A stretch of DNA of 64,000 bases from Branchiostoma floridae (Eukaryota > Chordata > Leptocardii > Amphioxiformes > Branchiostomatidae). Below are positions 11,201-22,800 of this stretch, piece by piece. The stretch lies in contig NC_049986.1 of NCBI RefSeq assembly GCF_000003815.2, positions 19,726,692 to 19,790,691 on the forward strand, read 5' to 3'. Below the pieces are notes generated by a model, which saw nothing but the letters and a program-made list of their open reading frames with translations, had not been told where the DNA came from and did not search any database. Both the position numbers and the translations under genes were made by a program. How positions within the stretch are numbered: position 1 is the first letter of the stretch; every line of letters begins with the position of its first letter.

Positions 11201-13749
11201 GTAAGGACGAGGCAGCAAAGGAGACGACGCGTCAGACCCTGTACACGTGTCTGGAGGTGGGACTCCGCCTCCTCAGCCCTTTCATGCCCTTCATCACTGA
11301 GGAGCTATGGCAACGGTTGCCACGGCGATCAAATGAAGCCGCTCCCAGCATCTGCGTGGCGTCATACCCAGAGGCAGAGGAGGTAGGAATAATTTTGTTT
11401 CTTTTAAAATTTAAAGTTTTGTTTTCAGACGGGAAATTGGCAAACTTCAAAATAGCCATTTTTCCCTCAAAAACTTTAAAAAATGAATTAGAGTTAGCGG
11501 AAATCAAGTCCAAAACAATATTTTCTACACATCACAGGCACATCTTCTGCATTATTTCAAAGTTACAGGGGCAAAACTACCACTGGAGATGACCTACCTA
11601 TGCTGTGATACAGACCTTTCAGTTAGGAGTGTTAACTGCAGCCTCATTTTGGTGGATGACCCCAGAAAAATCAAAATGGCCACCAAATCTGGAATAGGGT
11701 CTATTACATGTACATGTCAATCAGTTCCCTTTCCTAAGCAATAAATCTTATTTTATTTACTTCAAGTTACAGGAAAGTCTTTGAACAATTTGTGCCTGAA
11801 AAAAAAATTTTACATACACTAGCTCATCATCTGTTAACTTGTTTCTTAGTTCCCATGGAGACAAGAGACACTGGAAGAAGAGCTGGACTTTGTTCACGAG
11901 GTCAACTGTAGAGCTCGGTCCATCCGGGCAGAGTACAACCTCACCAAGCAGAGGCCAGAACGTACGTACACATGGTCACATTTTACACAATAGCGCATCA
12001 TTCTGTATCTGTATCTATAGAGCCAGTATAACTGCACCAGCTTTTGCAACTGTATAGCTGGTTAAACTGATCTTTGGCATGATGCACCAGCTTCTGTATC
12101 TGTATAGCCAGCATAACAGCTTTGGTGTGATACACCATGATCTTAGCAGACATGCAACACAACAGCAGCTGAACTTCTGTCCACTCACTTGGTACATGTG
12201 CAATGTAAAGCTAGCAGTTGGTGTTGATGTTGTAGATCCAGTGTGCCCTGTTACCATACTTAACAGGTAATTGATACCCAATATGTCAGTAAGCATACTT
12301 AATATGTTAAAACATTACCTGACTCAAAAGTCTCTTGCATTCTCGCCCCTCCAGTGTACCTGCAGTGCTCAGACAACTCGGTTGCTGAGATGCTGAACAA
12401 GTACACTGACATCATCACCATCCTGAGTCAGAGTGGAAAGGTCACGACCCTGGTGGACCAACCCCCGCCCGAGGGCTGTGCCATCCTCACTGTGTCTGAC
12501 AAGTGTACTGTGCACCTCTTACTTAAGGTAAGGATGGCAATAGACTTGGATAATTAATGATCACTTTCTTGTTTTTGAGAGCTTGATAAAGCAACAATCA
12601 AAAACCACAGATTGATTTCTTTTGGTTTTATGTCAGTCTTAGGGCTGGTAGTACTGGTAGTACAAAGAAAAGACGGACACTATGTACGGCATTTAGAGCA
12701 TGACTTGAATGCATGACACAGAAAGATATCAGAGGCAATATATATTGTAGATCCATTTTAAGCTACAGATTCTACATTGAATGTCGTAACCTGAGAATTT
12801 GTTGGGCAAAACAGTAGCGGTAGAATGACTGGAAACTACTTCTTGCTGCTATTTATAGCCAATGTAGGTGGCGCTGATAGCAAGCAAAAAGTTGGAAGTA
12901 AGTACTCCCTGGTTGTGCCTAAAGAACCTTACTATATGAATAATTGCCAACCTGATGAAGCTATTTACGGATGTACCTTTTGTTGTTTTTCTTCCTCCCA
13001 GGGCATGGTGGATGCCTCCAAGGAGATTGGTAAGCTTGAGGGGAAGAAGACGACCCTGAATAACCAGGTGGACAAGATTCTGCAGGAGATGAGCATACCT
13101 GACTACGAGAACAAGGTGCCGGAACAGGTCCGCACTAGGAAGGATGAGAGGGTGAGACACTAAATCTGTGAAACCATTTTCAAGATTCATTGTTTGTTTG
13201 TTTGTTTATGCAACCTTTGTTTATTCATTAAAGCTTAAATCGGCCTGCAAGCCACTTTTTATTGAGGTCACGAGGGCAGAGGCATCCTACATGTATTATA
13301 TATGCTCTGCTGTATGTGTTTGTTAGATTGTCCATATCCCCCATGGATCTTAGACATATGAAGTTATTAGCAGAAAAAATCTGATGTTCTTTCTTTCAAG
13401 TTAGAGAGCAATTGATACTTTGAAGTAGATAATTTCAAGAATGCCATCAGTTTGCGATCATGCTACATGTGACCATACCTTTAGGCATGATGTACTAGGC
13501 ATGGCTTAAATTGGTCATAGCAGTTTTCTTTAAGTTTCATGTTTCTGTATTTAACAAATATTGGTTTCGTGTTTATAATAGCACAGTAAAGATCTGTACA
13601 TGCAGGACTGTACTTTAAATTTCTGCATTAATTCTGTGATGTCTGAAAATGCTAACAACTGTTGTTTTCTCCCTCTACAGAAAACCCAGTTGGAAGGAGA
13701 GATAGAAGCCATCACCAAGGCTATTGAGAACTTCCAGAAACTTCTATGA
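5258..13749 (+). CDS. VARS1: Valyl-tRNA synthetase, 3' half (5' exons absent)
   Basis: Class I aminoacyl-tRNA synthetase that charges tRNA-Val. Thirteen exons join in phase to 572 codons plus TGA: 5258-5425, 6999-7104, 7316-7386, 7829-7954, 8620-8793, 9380-9458, 9810-9937, 10561-10716, 11176-11382, 11850-11961, 12355-12527, 13002-13151, 13681-13749. Seen: [19 protein letters not shown] in exon 1, [11 protein letters not shown] across exons 2-3, [15 protein letters not shown] in exon 4, the KMSKS ATP-binding loop at 8659-8673, the anticodon-binding helical domain ([19 protein letters not shown]) and a C-terminal coiled coil ending ENFQKLL, as in vertebrate cytosolic ValRS. The HIGH motif, most of the editing domain and any N-terminal GST-like domain are not present within the 5.2 kb upstream. 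Two exons carry in-frame duplicated edges (7715-7828 and 8794-8925). Length and motifs fit the cytosolic rather than the mitochondrial enzyme. Confidence 0.96.
6087..6145. repeat. (TG)n microsatellite
   Basis: Imperfect TG dinucleotide run in the first visible VARS intron. Confidence 0.85.
7715..7828 (+). repeat. Degenerate in-frame duplicate of VARS exon 4 start
   Basis: The acceptor region and first part of exon 4 (7829 onward) are duplicated 114 bp upstream. The copy has its own ttatttcag acceptor and encodes [18 protein letters not shown] compared with [18 protein letters not shown] in the real exon. No stop occurs and 114 is a multiple of three, so the frame is open through to the real exon. 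Confidence 0.85.
8362..8565. repeat. Dispersed 'aggtccagg' repeat, copy 1
   Basis: A non-coding element with core ggtccaggtccgg, aacctggacgtaa and then a shared tail. It is related to 10085-10242 (same orientation), 18440-18640 (opposite strand) and a fragment near 35433-35480. Class not recognised. Confidence 0.65.
8794..8931 (+). repeat. Duplicated 3' edge of VARS exon 5 with second donor
   Basis: The exon end gcgaagcagggacag|gtaag recurs as gcaaaacagggacag|gtaag with a donor at 8926, 132 bp downstream of the first donor at 8794. The reading frame is open between them, with AKQGQV encoded twice. A short (ttacaacacacc)n-like run lies in between. Confidence 0.8.
10085..10490. repeat. Dispersed 'aggtccagg' repeat, copy 2, split by a foldback element
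   Basis: Homologous to 8362-8565, but interrupted at 10243-10454 by the palindromic element. The flanks resume with tagtgaaaaatgatgg, so the foldback element is the younger insertion. Confidence 0.6.
10243..10454. mobile_element. Foldback (palindromic) MITE
   Basis: A 212-bp near-perfect inverted repeat. The ends are gtcctaccactaggggtggg and its complement. The arms share gtacgatgtaccag and ttttttcttcttggacc, and the short loop is rich in tcaggtctg. The arms are almost identical, which suggests a recent insertion. No coding capacity. Confidence 0.85.
11085..11165. repeat. (ATTG)n simple repeat
   Basis: A degenerate attgattg/ttgattaa run ending 10 bp before the acceptor of the VARS exon at 11176. 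Confidence 0.8.
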
Positions 13750-14471
13750 GCATCCAGGCTTAGGCTCTTTCAGGTTTCAACTCGACCCCCCTCTCACGGA
13801 ATTGGGACCATCCATATTTCTGTAGGGTCATCAGCTTTTGGGATAGTCCACCTTGTGGCAAAGGGATGAAATAATGCAAGATACTTAATAAGTTTAAGTA
13901 TTAGGTACAAATATTCAGTACATGTTGACATATAATTTGGAGAAGACATTTATCATTATGCATTCTTTACATGTACAACTGTTCTATGGACACAAACCTA
14001 AACAAAGCCGTTGAAAATATTTTAAGAAAATGTAGATACAAGTCAGAATGTTCGGTTTAGTCTCTTTAGTAACTTTGTAAATTTGAAATTTGCATCACAC
14101 ATGATCAACATTCGTAGGCATATTGCCTGTCATTTAGACTGATAATTCCTTAGGTGATATTACTTGAAGTTTTTAGATATACAGCACAGTAGAAAAGGTA
14201 TAAGATATTCCTGGAGAAAGAGCTTGTTAGTTGCAAGTCTGTCTCAAAGGCGACTGTATAAGTTTAGACTACCCTGGCTACAGGTATGTGATTTGAGGAA
14301 CTTGTAGAATAATGCGATGCAAACTTTCCACCTGACTGAAATACAATGTTGCAAACCAAATGTATGATGAACGGTTTCACCTGATACACCTTTTGAGACT
14401 ATACTAAAGAAAAGCCTATTATTTAAGTGTTAAGATCACTAAAGTCAAGCTTGGCATACTTGAGTCCTAAG

Positions 14472-14477
14472 AATAAA
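14472..14477 (+). terminator. Candidate VARS polyadenylation signal
   Basis: AATAAA lies 723 bp after the VARS stop codon and is the first canonical hexamer I notice in the downstream sequence. Confidence 0.5.
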
Positions 14478-14712
14478 TTCATTTCTTCTATTGAAGTTTG
14501 CTTTTGTAGAATTTTTTGTTCGTTCTGATTTGACTTGTGTAAAGAAGCAGCTTGTCTTCTGTCATTGACAATGACTGGGGCAAGGAAAATAGATTGTAAA
14601 AAGCACTACATGTAAGTCTAAAATGATGCCTCAAGACAAACGTAAGACCTTCCTGTTACCCCAATTCTACTGATTTGGTGACCTCGCTACGACCTAAAAT
14701 TGGACAGAGCGC

Positions 14713-15378
14713 TTAACGGTGCACACCCCAGTTTTTCCGCGACCGGGGTCCGTGGTAGTCCGCGACCAAAAAGTGACGAAAGGCTTCCGAGGGCCCATGT
14801 TTGAGTTGACATTTCTCATTATTTCCTGCGAAATGACATTAAACGGTTACATGGCTGAAAAGCGTAGGAAATGGTGTGTTTTTGGTGCAAATTGTGTTAT
14901 GGTCCGCGCGTTGCTTCCGCGATATCCCTACGCCTGAATGTAAAGAGGCCCGTGACCTAGATTTACCTCTGAAGCGCTGTGTCAAGCAAAGTTGCAATGC
15001 CGCGCGCCGTGGATGATTAAAAAAACTGTAGTACTAGAATTTTCTTTATAATTGGCTGGATTAGTCTTTAGATTTTCCTCTTTCTGGCAGTATCAGTCGT
15101 GCTTGCCGGAAAAATCTTCATCTGTTTTATCCAATGCAAAAATGCCCGATTTTGTGCATCATTTTTGACATGAAAATAATGTTTTTTCCCTATAATTTTT
15201 CAAAATTAGAGAAGTTGAAGGATCGAAACTCAGTTGGTCTTGTAGCTGAAGGTATATCCTCTCACCCCATATACAGTTATTTTCCTTCAGGATAATTCCC
15301 GGGAAGAGATGGTCGCTAGACTTGAGGGTGTGCCGCCTCCATTTGAACCCCCAAATAAACTGGTGTGTGCCCCCTTAA
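14713..15378. mobile_element. TTAA-flanked (piggyBac-like) non-autonomous element
   Basis: Left end TTAA cggtgcacaccccagttt and right end, read inward, TTAA gggggcacacaccagttt: about 20-bp terminal inverted repeats just inside a TTAA duplication. That target site is the hallmark of piggyBac. The interior (about 658 bp) has no transposase frame. Confidence 0.65.
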
Positions 15379-15895
15379 CGAATTTAATACATAAAAAATA
15401 TGTTTTTACGTTTTGTTTGTTTTGTTGTAATTTTCAGTCATACTTAATCATTTTACATCAAATTTAGATTGTGAAATCAATGGATAGACAAACCCAATTC
15501 AGGTCGCATCTCGATCACCAGTGGAAAAGGGGTCAGCAAGCCGTACTGAGTGGATGAAATGGTAAGGTGTCTGGCCACAGTCTTCGTTTTTAAGCACTTA
15601 TGTGCCAGCCAGTGTATACCAAAGCAGGGCACAGATTATGAAAGAAACTAGAAACAACCCTAAAAGAAACTCCGAAGTTGTGTGCCATAGTCCTATCTGG
15701 GACTCCTTTCTTGGCTTTCCGTTATTAACTGGAAACAGATCTTCGCGCTTGGAAACAAGACCTCAAAACAAAAACCGGTCCATTGTACGTCACAGAGAGA
15801 CAGACAGTTAAAATTGTAACAATAGTAATTACTATTATGCTTTCCCATCTTTTATGACGACTTTAGTTGTTATGATTGTCCAACCCTTATCTTTC

Positions 15896-15985
15896 ATCCG
15901 GATTGGTCGAGAGCAGTCACGTGACAGCGGTTACTCGCCACCTTGTTCCAGAACGTGGTTTGTGAAGACGCGAATGACGCAGTAG
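15896..15985 (+). promoter_or_regulatory. Candidate promoter/leader exon of the TRIM-like gene
   Basis: A GC-richer island with an inverted CCAAT box (gattggtc), an E-box (cacgtgac) and, at 15986, a good donor (agtag|gtaagt). It could be a non-coding first exon splicing to an acceptor shortly before the ATG at 16840, for example after ttttcaaag near 16787. This is inference only. Confidence 0.3.
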
Positions 15986-16839
15986 GTAAGTTATGGATCG
16001 AAAGTCGTCTTATTTAGGTAAGTAAAGGTGTCAACAAGTTGTTTGAAAGATACGCGAAATCATACGATGTAAAGAATAACACTGTCACTGAGATCTTAGG
16101 TAAGTGAAAGTTTGAAAAGTTTCTATATAACGTAAGCGATAGATAATTGAGTGAGTGTTGGATGATTTTTTTTTTAATGTTACTTACAGTTTTTCTTTGC
16201 ACAGCAATTATCAAGTTTGCAACGATATTTTTTGTTGTTATCACACTGATCTTGAAGGATGGATAGAGTTAATTGTGATGTGGGACCGAAGTCAATTCAT
16301 TGGAGTGAATTATAATTAGATCTGTCCTTGGTGCTGAAAACCGTCACTTGGTCTATAGACGAAGAATAGAATTTATAGCAAGAGCGAAATTTCCACATTT
16401 TGATGTTAATCCATAGTGCATTGAAATTCAGCAAATGTAGTGAAGGTGTAATAGTAGTCCTTTTACATAGAGAAAGGTAAAACTTTTACCTGAACATTAC
16501 GACATAGCACAAAGCTAGTGGAACTGTGTTTTCCGTTGTTCTTGTTGGTGCTGGAATGCTGTTATTGTTCCATTGTTGTTAGTGAATGTTGTTCTCGTTG
16601 TTCCATTGTTGTTAGTGACGATGTGGGTTGTTTTTCTGTTGTTGTTCTGTGTTCCATATAGATTCGTTACCGTTAGCAAACCACGTAAGGTATCGGTCCT
16701 GCTAGCTCGTAGCTGAGCGTCGTTTCAACAAGTAACAGTGCTTACACCTAAAAGTCTTAGTCAGGTATCTTCCTTTTGTTTTCAAAGGTTTTAAAACATT
16801 TTAAGATAGACCATATTGGATTGATTCGAAGCTTTTGAG

Positions 16840-19800
16840 ATGGAAGAGAACGGTTCTCAGCCCCGTAAGCTATGCTGTACGCAGTGTGACGGCAGTGACA
16901 AGAAGGGTGCAACCGCCGCCGCCGGAAGTTGTGCCGAGTGCTCCCGGTTCCTCTGCAAGTCCTGCCTGCCGGGGCACGGTACCAGCTTCCCGCACCACAG
17001 CGTCTTCCCCCTGCCCCCTCAGGGGGGTTACAGCCAACCCCTCACCAACCAGATCTGTCGCTACCACAAGGCGACCCCCCTAAGCTTCTACTGTAACAAC
17101 TGCGACCGGCCGATCTGCTTCAAGTGCGCGGCGGAACACCACTGGAAGCACCAGTGCGTGCAGTCGGACCAGGCCGCCATCGCGGAGAGAGCGTCTCTGG
17201 CGACCAGCCTGGCCCTGGCGAAGCACAAGAGCCAGGAGTTCGCCAAAGCGCGAACTTCGGTCAGCGGGATGGTCCGGGCCGTCCAGGACTGCTACAAGAA
17301 GACGCTCTTGGATATCTACGAAGCAGGTATTTATCAGTTGCTACCTTCGCAAAGAAAGTAATGTTATGTTTTGTTATCGTAACGTTTCTACGTGTGTACC
17401 GTTATGTATGAGGATGAACAGCATAACTCAAGATAAATTAAGAGGGCCGTGTTGATATTTGGCATTTGGGTAGGTCTTAATAAGACCTTGAACCTCACTA
17501 AAACGTTTGTTATTTGGGTGAATTAGATTATCAATTGACACAACTTATACAAATGATGGTCTTATTGTATAATCAACAAAAATCTCATAAAACTCATAGA
17601 GGTTAAAATCATTTTGCGAATGTATGCTGTCGTGGAAATCTAGTTAATTAGAATTTTTTTGTTCTCTCTCAAACAATTTTTTATAATCTTTAGCGATTGT
17701 CGTTCATTGATGTTTCGGTTATAGATCAAACAAAACACTCAGGGGAATCGTATAGATAGGTAGTATTTAGGTGATTAAAATCACTTTTAATCTACGGTTC
17801 CTAAATTGTACTTTGTAATGTATTTTGTGCAAAATAAGAAAGGAAACTAAACCACAAAACATACAGGAAACGACTACAAGAAAGCCATCGACCAGCGAGT
17901 CCGCGCTCTGGAGGAGGAGCTAACCATGGGGTACTACGCTCAGCAGCTGTCACTCGCTAAGACGAGAGAGGAGTTTGATGGACAGCTGTCAGTTATCCAG
18001 CACAGAGAGGCGCTGTTCCAGCACGTGCTGCAGTCCGGCAGTAACGTGGAGCTTCTGTCGCACAAGAAGGAAATTTCAACACAGGTAGATTAACAGCCCC
18101 CCCCCCCCCAAAAAATGGAAAAAATCTGTTGACCTGATTTTAAGCAATTATAAAATGAACACATTATATCGGCGAGGGTCCATTGGTCACAGAAAAAAGG
18201 GAACAGTAGAGGTTATGGTTTTTGTTACATTCCTAACAAGTTTCAAACAAATCAAACGTACAAAAGGCATCTAGCTTTGTTAACATGAGGATAGGATTCT
18301 AAAACGGGAGTGGGAGTTAGCCTGGCTACCATCCTTGTAGTATGTTAAACTTTGCTTCTGCTAGCCTGAATGTCATTGAAGCGATTGTATGATAAACGTC
18401 GGAGCGAACTGCTATCTGGACGGTACCCAGGCTAAGTAGGAGTCGGATACTCCACCAAACATTCCTTTTCATGTACGTAACGAAATGCACCATTGGTTTC
18501 AGTATTGCCTATTTCCAAGTCTTCCCAGACAATTAGGTCCAAGTCCAGGTTCAGGTCCGGACCTGGACCTGTTCCTCTGGACCTGAACCGGACTCGTACC
18601 TGATATTTCTGTACTCTAATATTTCTGTATTCACCCATAGGTAGAGCAACTGGAGGCCATGAAACCACATACCTGTTTCAAGGAGGACAGGTTTTTGAAG
18701 TTTTCGGTGGCCGACAAGAGCAAGGTGGAAGACTTCTTGGTGGAAAACTTTGGGAACCTGAAGGCGTGTCACCTGGCTGATCACCTGTCCGCAGGTGTGT
18801 TTGCTTATCTATTTGTTTTTTTCCTTGTGTCAAATAATTGTAAACCGCCTTTATGTGTAGCGTGCCCATGTCTGTGGGTACTTGAGTAAGTTGAATCTTG
18901 GCTGTTGTCGCTCACCCCACATGCATGCTCCTGGAAAGAGTCACAATCTTTAGGACGAGGGCGTTAATCCATGGTCCACTGTTCATTGTACATGTCGAAA
19001 AGACCTAGCGAACTTCTCCGTACAATGAACCTCTAAATACTGTATAGCGCCTGCCTTCTCTGCCAAACTAGTGGAAGCATGGAGAAATTCTTCAATGTGA
19101 CAAAGAGCTAAAATGGTTCGAAGTCACTTTCACTCTCTTCCTTCACTCTTCGCAGACGCTACTTCTCAAGATCTGAAGCCGGCCAGAAGCGAGAGTTCCA
19201 TCTCCAGTGAACACGTGATCAGCAGAGACATCGAAGTGTCGTCTGACATTCCCCACGTGACGTCAGCCGGCGGCGACGCGCCTCGTAGCAACGCAGACGA
19301 CTTTATCCCCGGCGGGATCACCATGTCGACGGCACGACCGACAGAGGAGGTCGTCAGGGAGACGAAGTCGGACTCGGAGATTCTGGGGAATGGCGTTGCC
19401 ATGGCGACGCAGGTGTCCCCGCAGGTGTGGGGGTACAGGGGTGGTGGGGGAAAGGTGACGTCATCGGTCTGGCACCCCCAGTCTGCTCCGGACCTGAGTC
19501 AACTCTTCACAGGTAATGTTCTGTCCCATTTCAAACCGGGGCCCGGCCGGGCAGATTTCGGGAACGAAAACGTAAGATATGAAAGAAAAAAACACATAGG
19601 ACGTCACAAATATAGTCATGAGCATGATTTGATTATTGTACTCCTTGTACTTACTTTTTTTTAAATTTCCGTTTCCGCAAACTTCCCGGTCAAGACCGTA
19701 GCATTACATGTACGTTACGTTGAAGAACCTCCAGTCATATGTGAGGTTTCAGTTACGTTGGCAACTAATCGAATATGCTATCATTGACAAACGAAATCGC

Positions 19801-22800
19801 TCACAAAATTCAATGTGTCTTTATGAATTTATACACATACCTCTTTAGTAGCACAAAACGGCTGTGCAAGAAGTCTTCTCATTGAGGTGTTTGATAATAT
19901 AAGATTACCGTCTGCAGTTTCAAGCTTAATTTTTCTTAGAATTTTAAATAAAATATATTTTTACAGTTTTCATGATAACGAATTTTAACAAATACACATA
20001 ACAAATAACAAATAATATAACAAATAAGATAACACATTCGAAACGCCTTCTTAGCTTACCTTTGGAAGACACTTTCTGAAACAGGTTCAACATTAAAAAA
20101 ACTTTTAGTTTATAATAGTTTTACAATTTTATAGACACTTTCATGCCATGTCTCAGGTGCGCCCACCACAACAGGACCGGTGTGGAGCCATGGGGGGACA
20201 CAGAGTGGTTTCTCCGGCGGCAGCAACGCCAGTCTGTCGGCCTGGGAGCACGCCGTCAACGCGCAGCAAGTTGCAGCGACCGGCAGGAGCGGCGGAGGGT
20301 TCTCTCCTTCCATGCCTACTGGAGTCGCCTCTGCACTGAAACAGGTTCAACATTGAAAGCTTTATATANNNNNNNNNNNNNNNNNNNNNNNNNNNNNNNN
20401 NNNNNNNNNNNNNNNNNNNNNNNNNNNNNNNNNNNNNNNNNNNNNNNNNNNNNNNNNNNNNNNNNNNNNNNNNNNNNNNNNNNNNNNNNNNNNNNNNNNN
20501 NNNNNNNNNNNNNNNNNNNNNNNNNNNNNNNNNNNNNNNNNNNNNNNNNNNNNNNNNNNNNNNNNNNNNNNNNNNNNNNNNNNNNNNNNNNNNNNNNNNN
20601 NNNNNNNNNNNNNNNNNNNNNNNNNNNNNNNNNNNNNNNNNNNNNNNNNNNNNNNNNNNNNNNNNNNNNNNNNNNNNNNNNNNNNNNNNNNNNNNNNNNN
20701 NNNNNNNNNNNNNNNNNNNNNNNNNNNNNNNNNNNNNNNNNNNNNNNNNNNNNNNNNNNNNNNNNNNNNNNNNNNNNNNNNNNNNNNNNNNNNNNNNNNN
20801 NNNNNNNNNNNNNNNNNNNNNNNNNNNNNNNNNNNNNNNNNNNNNNNNNNNNNNNNNNNNNNNNNNNNNNNNNNNNNNNNNNNNNNNNNNNNNNNNNNNN
20901 NNNNNNNNNNNNNNNNNNNNNNNNNNNNNNNNNNNNNNNNNNNNNNNNNNNNNNNNNNNNNNNNNNNNNNNNNNNNNNNNNNNNNNNNNNNNNNNNNNNN
21001 NNNNNNNNNNNNNNNNNNNNNNNNNNNNNNNNNNNNNNNNNNNNNNNNNNNNNNNNNNNNNNNNNNNNNNNNNNNNNNNNNNNNNNNNNNNNNNNNNNNN
21101 NNNNNNNNNNNNNNNNNNNNNNNNNNNNNNNNNNNNNNNNNNNNNNNNNNNNNNNNNNNNNNNNNNNNNNNNNNNNNNNNNNNNNNNNNNNNNNNNNNNN
21201 NNNNNNNNNNNNNNNNGTTGCATCAATACTGTAGAGTTCTAGGAAAGCCGATATTTGAACATCTCAATTCTGGATTTATAACGCTGGTACTTGAAGTCAT
21301 GAATATTTTTTTGTGCTTTTCTGCATGTCAGATTCTAGACGACAGTGACGAGGCAGCTGAAGACGAAGACATTACGTTCACGTACGCGCCCTACCCCACC
21401 CCTCCCCACCCAACACAACAGGTCTGGAGGCCGAATCAACAGTACTACGAGGACGACATGGCCAGGCATAAGGTAACGCTATGTGTTTGCTTATTTGTTT
21501 GTTTGTTTGTAGCATCACGCACACGTACGCGCCCTACCCCACCCCTCCCCACCCAACACAACAGGTCTGGAGGCCGAACCAACAGTACTACGAGGACGAC
21601 ATGGCCAGGCACAAGGTACCGCCAGGTGTTTGTTTATTGTTTTTTTGCTTGTTTATTGAGGCAGAAGACTAAGACATCACGTACACGTACGCACCCTACC
21701 ATCCCCCACAGAAGGTCTGGAGGCCGAATCAACAGTACTATGAGGACGATATGGCCAGGCACAAGGTAACGCTAGGTGTTTGTTTGTTTGTTTGTTTGTT
21801 AGTTAGTAACATCTCGTAAACGTACGCGCCCTACCCAACCCCTCCCCACCCAACACAACAGGTCTGGAGGCCGAATCAACAGTACTACGAGGATGATATG
21901 GCCAGGCACAAGGTAACGCTAGGTGTTTGTTTGTTTGTTTGTTTGTTAGTAACATCTCGTAAACGTACGCGCCCTACCCAACCCCTCCCCACCCAACACA
22001 ACAGGTCTGGAGGCCGAATCAACAGTACTACGAGGATGATATGGCCAGGCACAAGGTACCGCCAGGTGTTTGTTTGTTTATTTGTTTGTTGTTTTTTGCT
22101 TGTTTATTGAGGCAGAAGACTAAGACATCACGTACACGTACGCACCCTACCATCCCCCACAGAAGGTCTGGAGGCCGAATCAACATTATTATGAGGACGA
22201 TATGGCCAGGCACAAGGTAACGCTAGGTGCTCATCTGTTTGTTTATTTGTTTGTTTGTTTGTAGCATCGCGTATATGTACGCCTTACCCCGCCCCTCCCC
22301 ACCCAACACAGCCGGTCTGGAGGCCGAACCAACAGTACTACGAGGATGACATGAATAGGCACAAGGTACCGCCAGGTGTTTGTTTGTTTGTTTTTTGTTT
22401 GTTTATGGAGGCAAAAGACGAAGACATCACACACACATACGCTCTGGTACTCTGGTACGTAACTGTAAATACTTGAAGGCATGACTGGTACTTGAAGGCA
22501 TGGCTATTCCTTGTTTATTGTGGTTAGCCGGGTTAAACTCCTTTAATTGTCACATGTAAAATGCGACAGCTACACTTCCAGGAGTAACAATACAAGTCTG
22601 AACAACATTAGGTAGAGTAACAAAACAATCGAAGTTTGTATCTCTGATTGTCATGTGTTTGTCGCTTTGCTGTTCCAGGTTGCGATCGACCTGAAGTTCG
22701 GGAAGTGGGGAGACATGGAGGGGTACTTCCGGAAACCCAGCGGCATCTCCGTAGACAGCAGGGGACAGCTGCACGTGGTGCGTTTGTTTATTTTGTTTAT

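Larger units (their letters stand above)
13750..16839. other. VARS 3' UTR and VARS-TRIM intergenic stretch
   Basis: Directly after the VARS stop comes AT-rich sequence that looks like a 3' UTR, with an AATAAA signal at 14472-14477. A TTAA-flanked element occupies 14713-15378. From about 15890 lies the probable promoter and leader of the next gene. I see no coding exon in this stretch. Confidence 0.55.

Noticed and set aside
20143-21234. Frames of over 350 codons across the N run on both strands
   Set aside because: They are artefacts of unknown bases; only exon 20157-20344 is supported.
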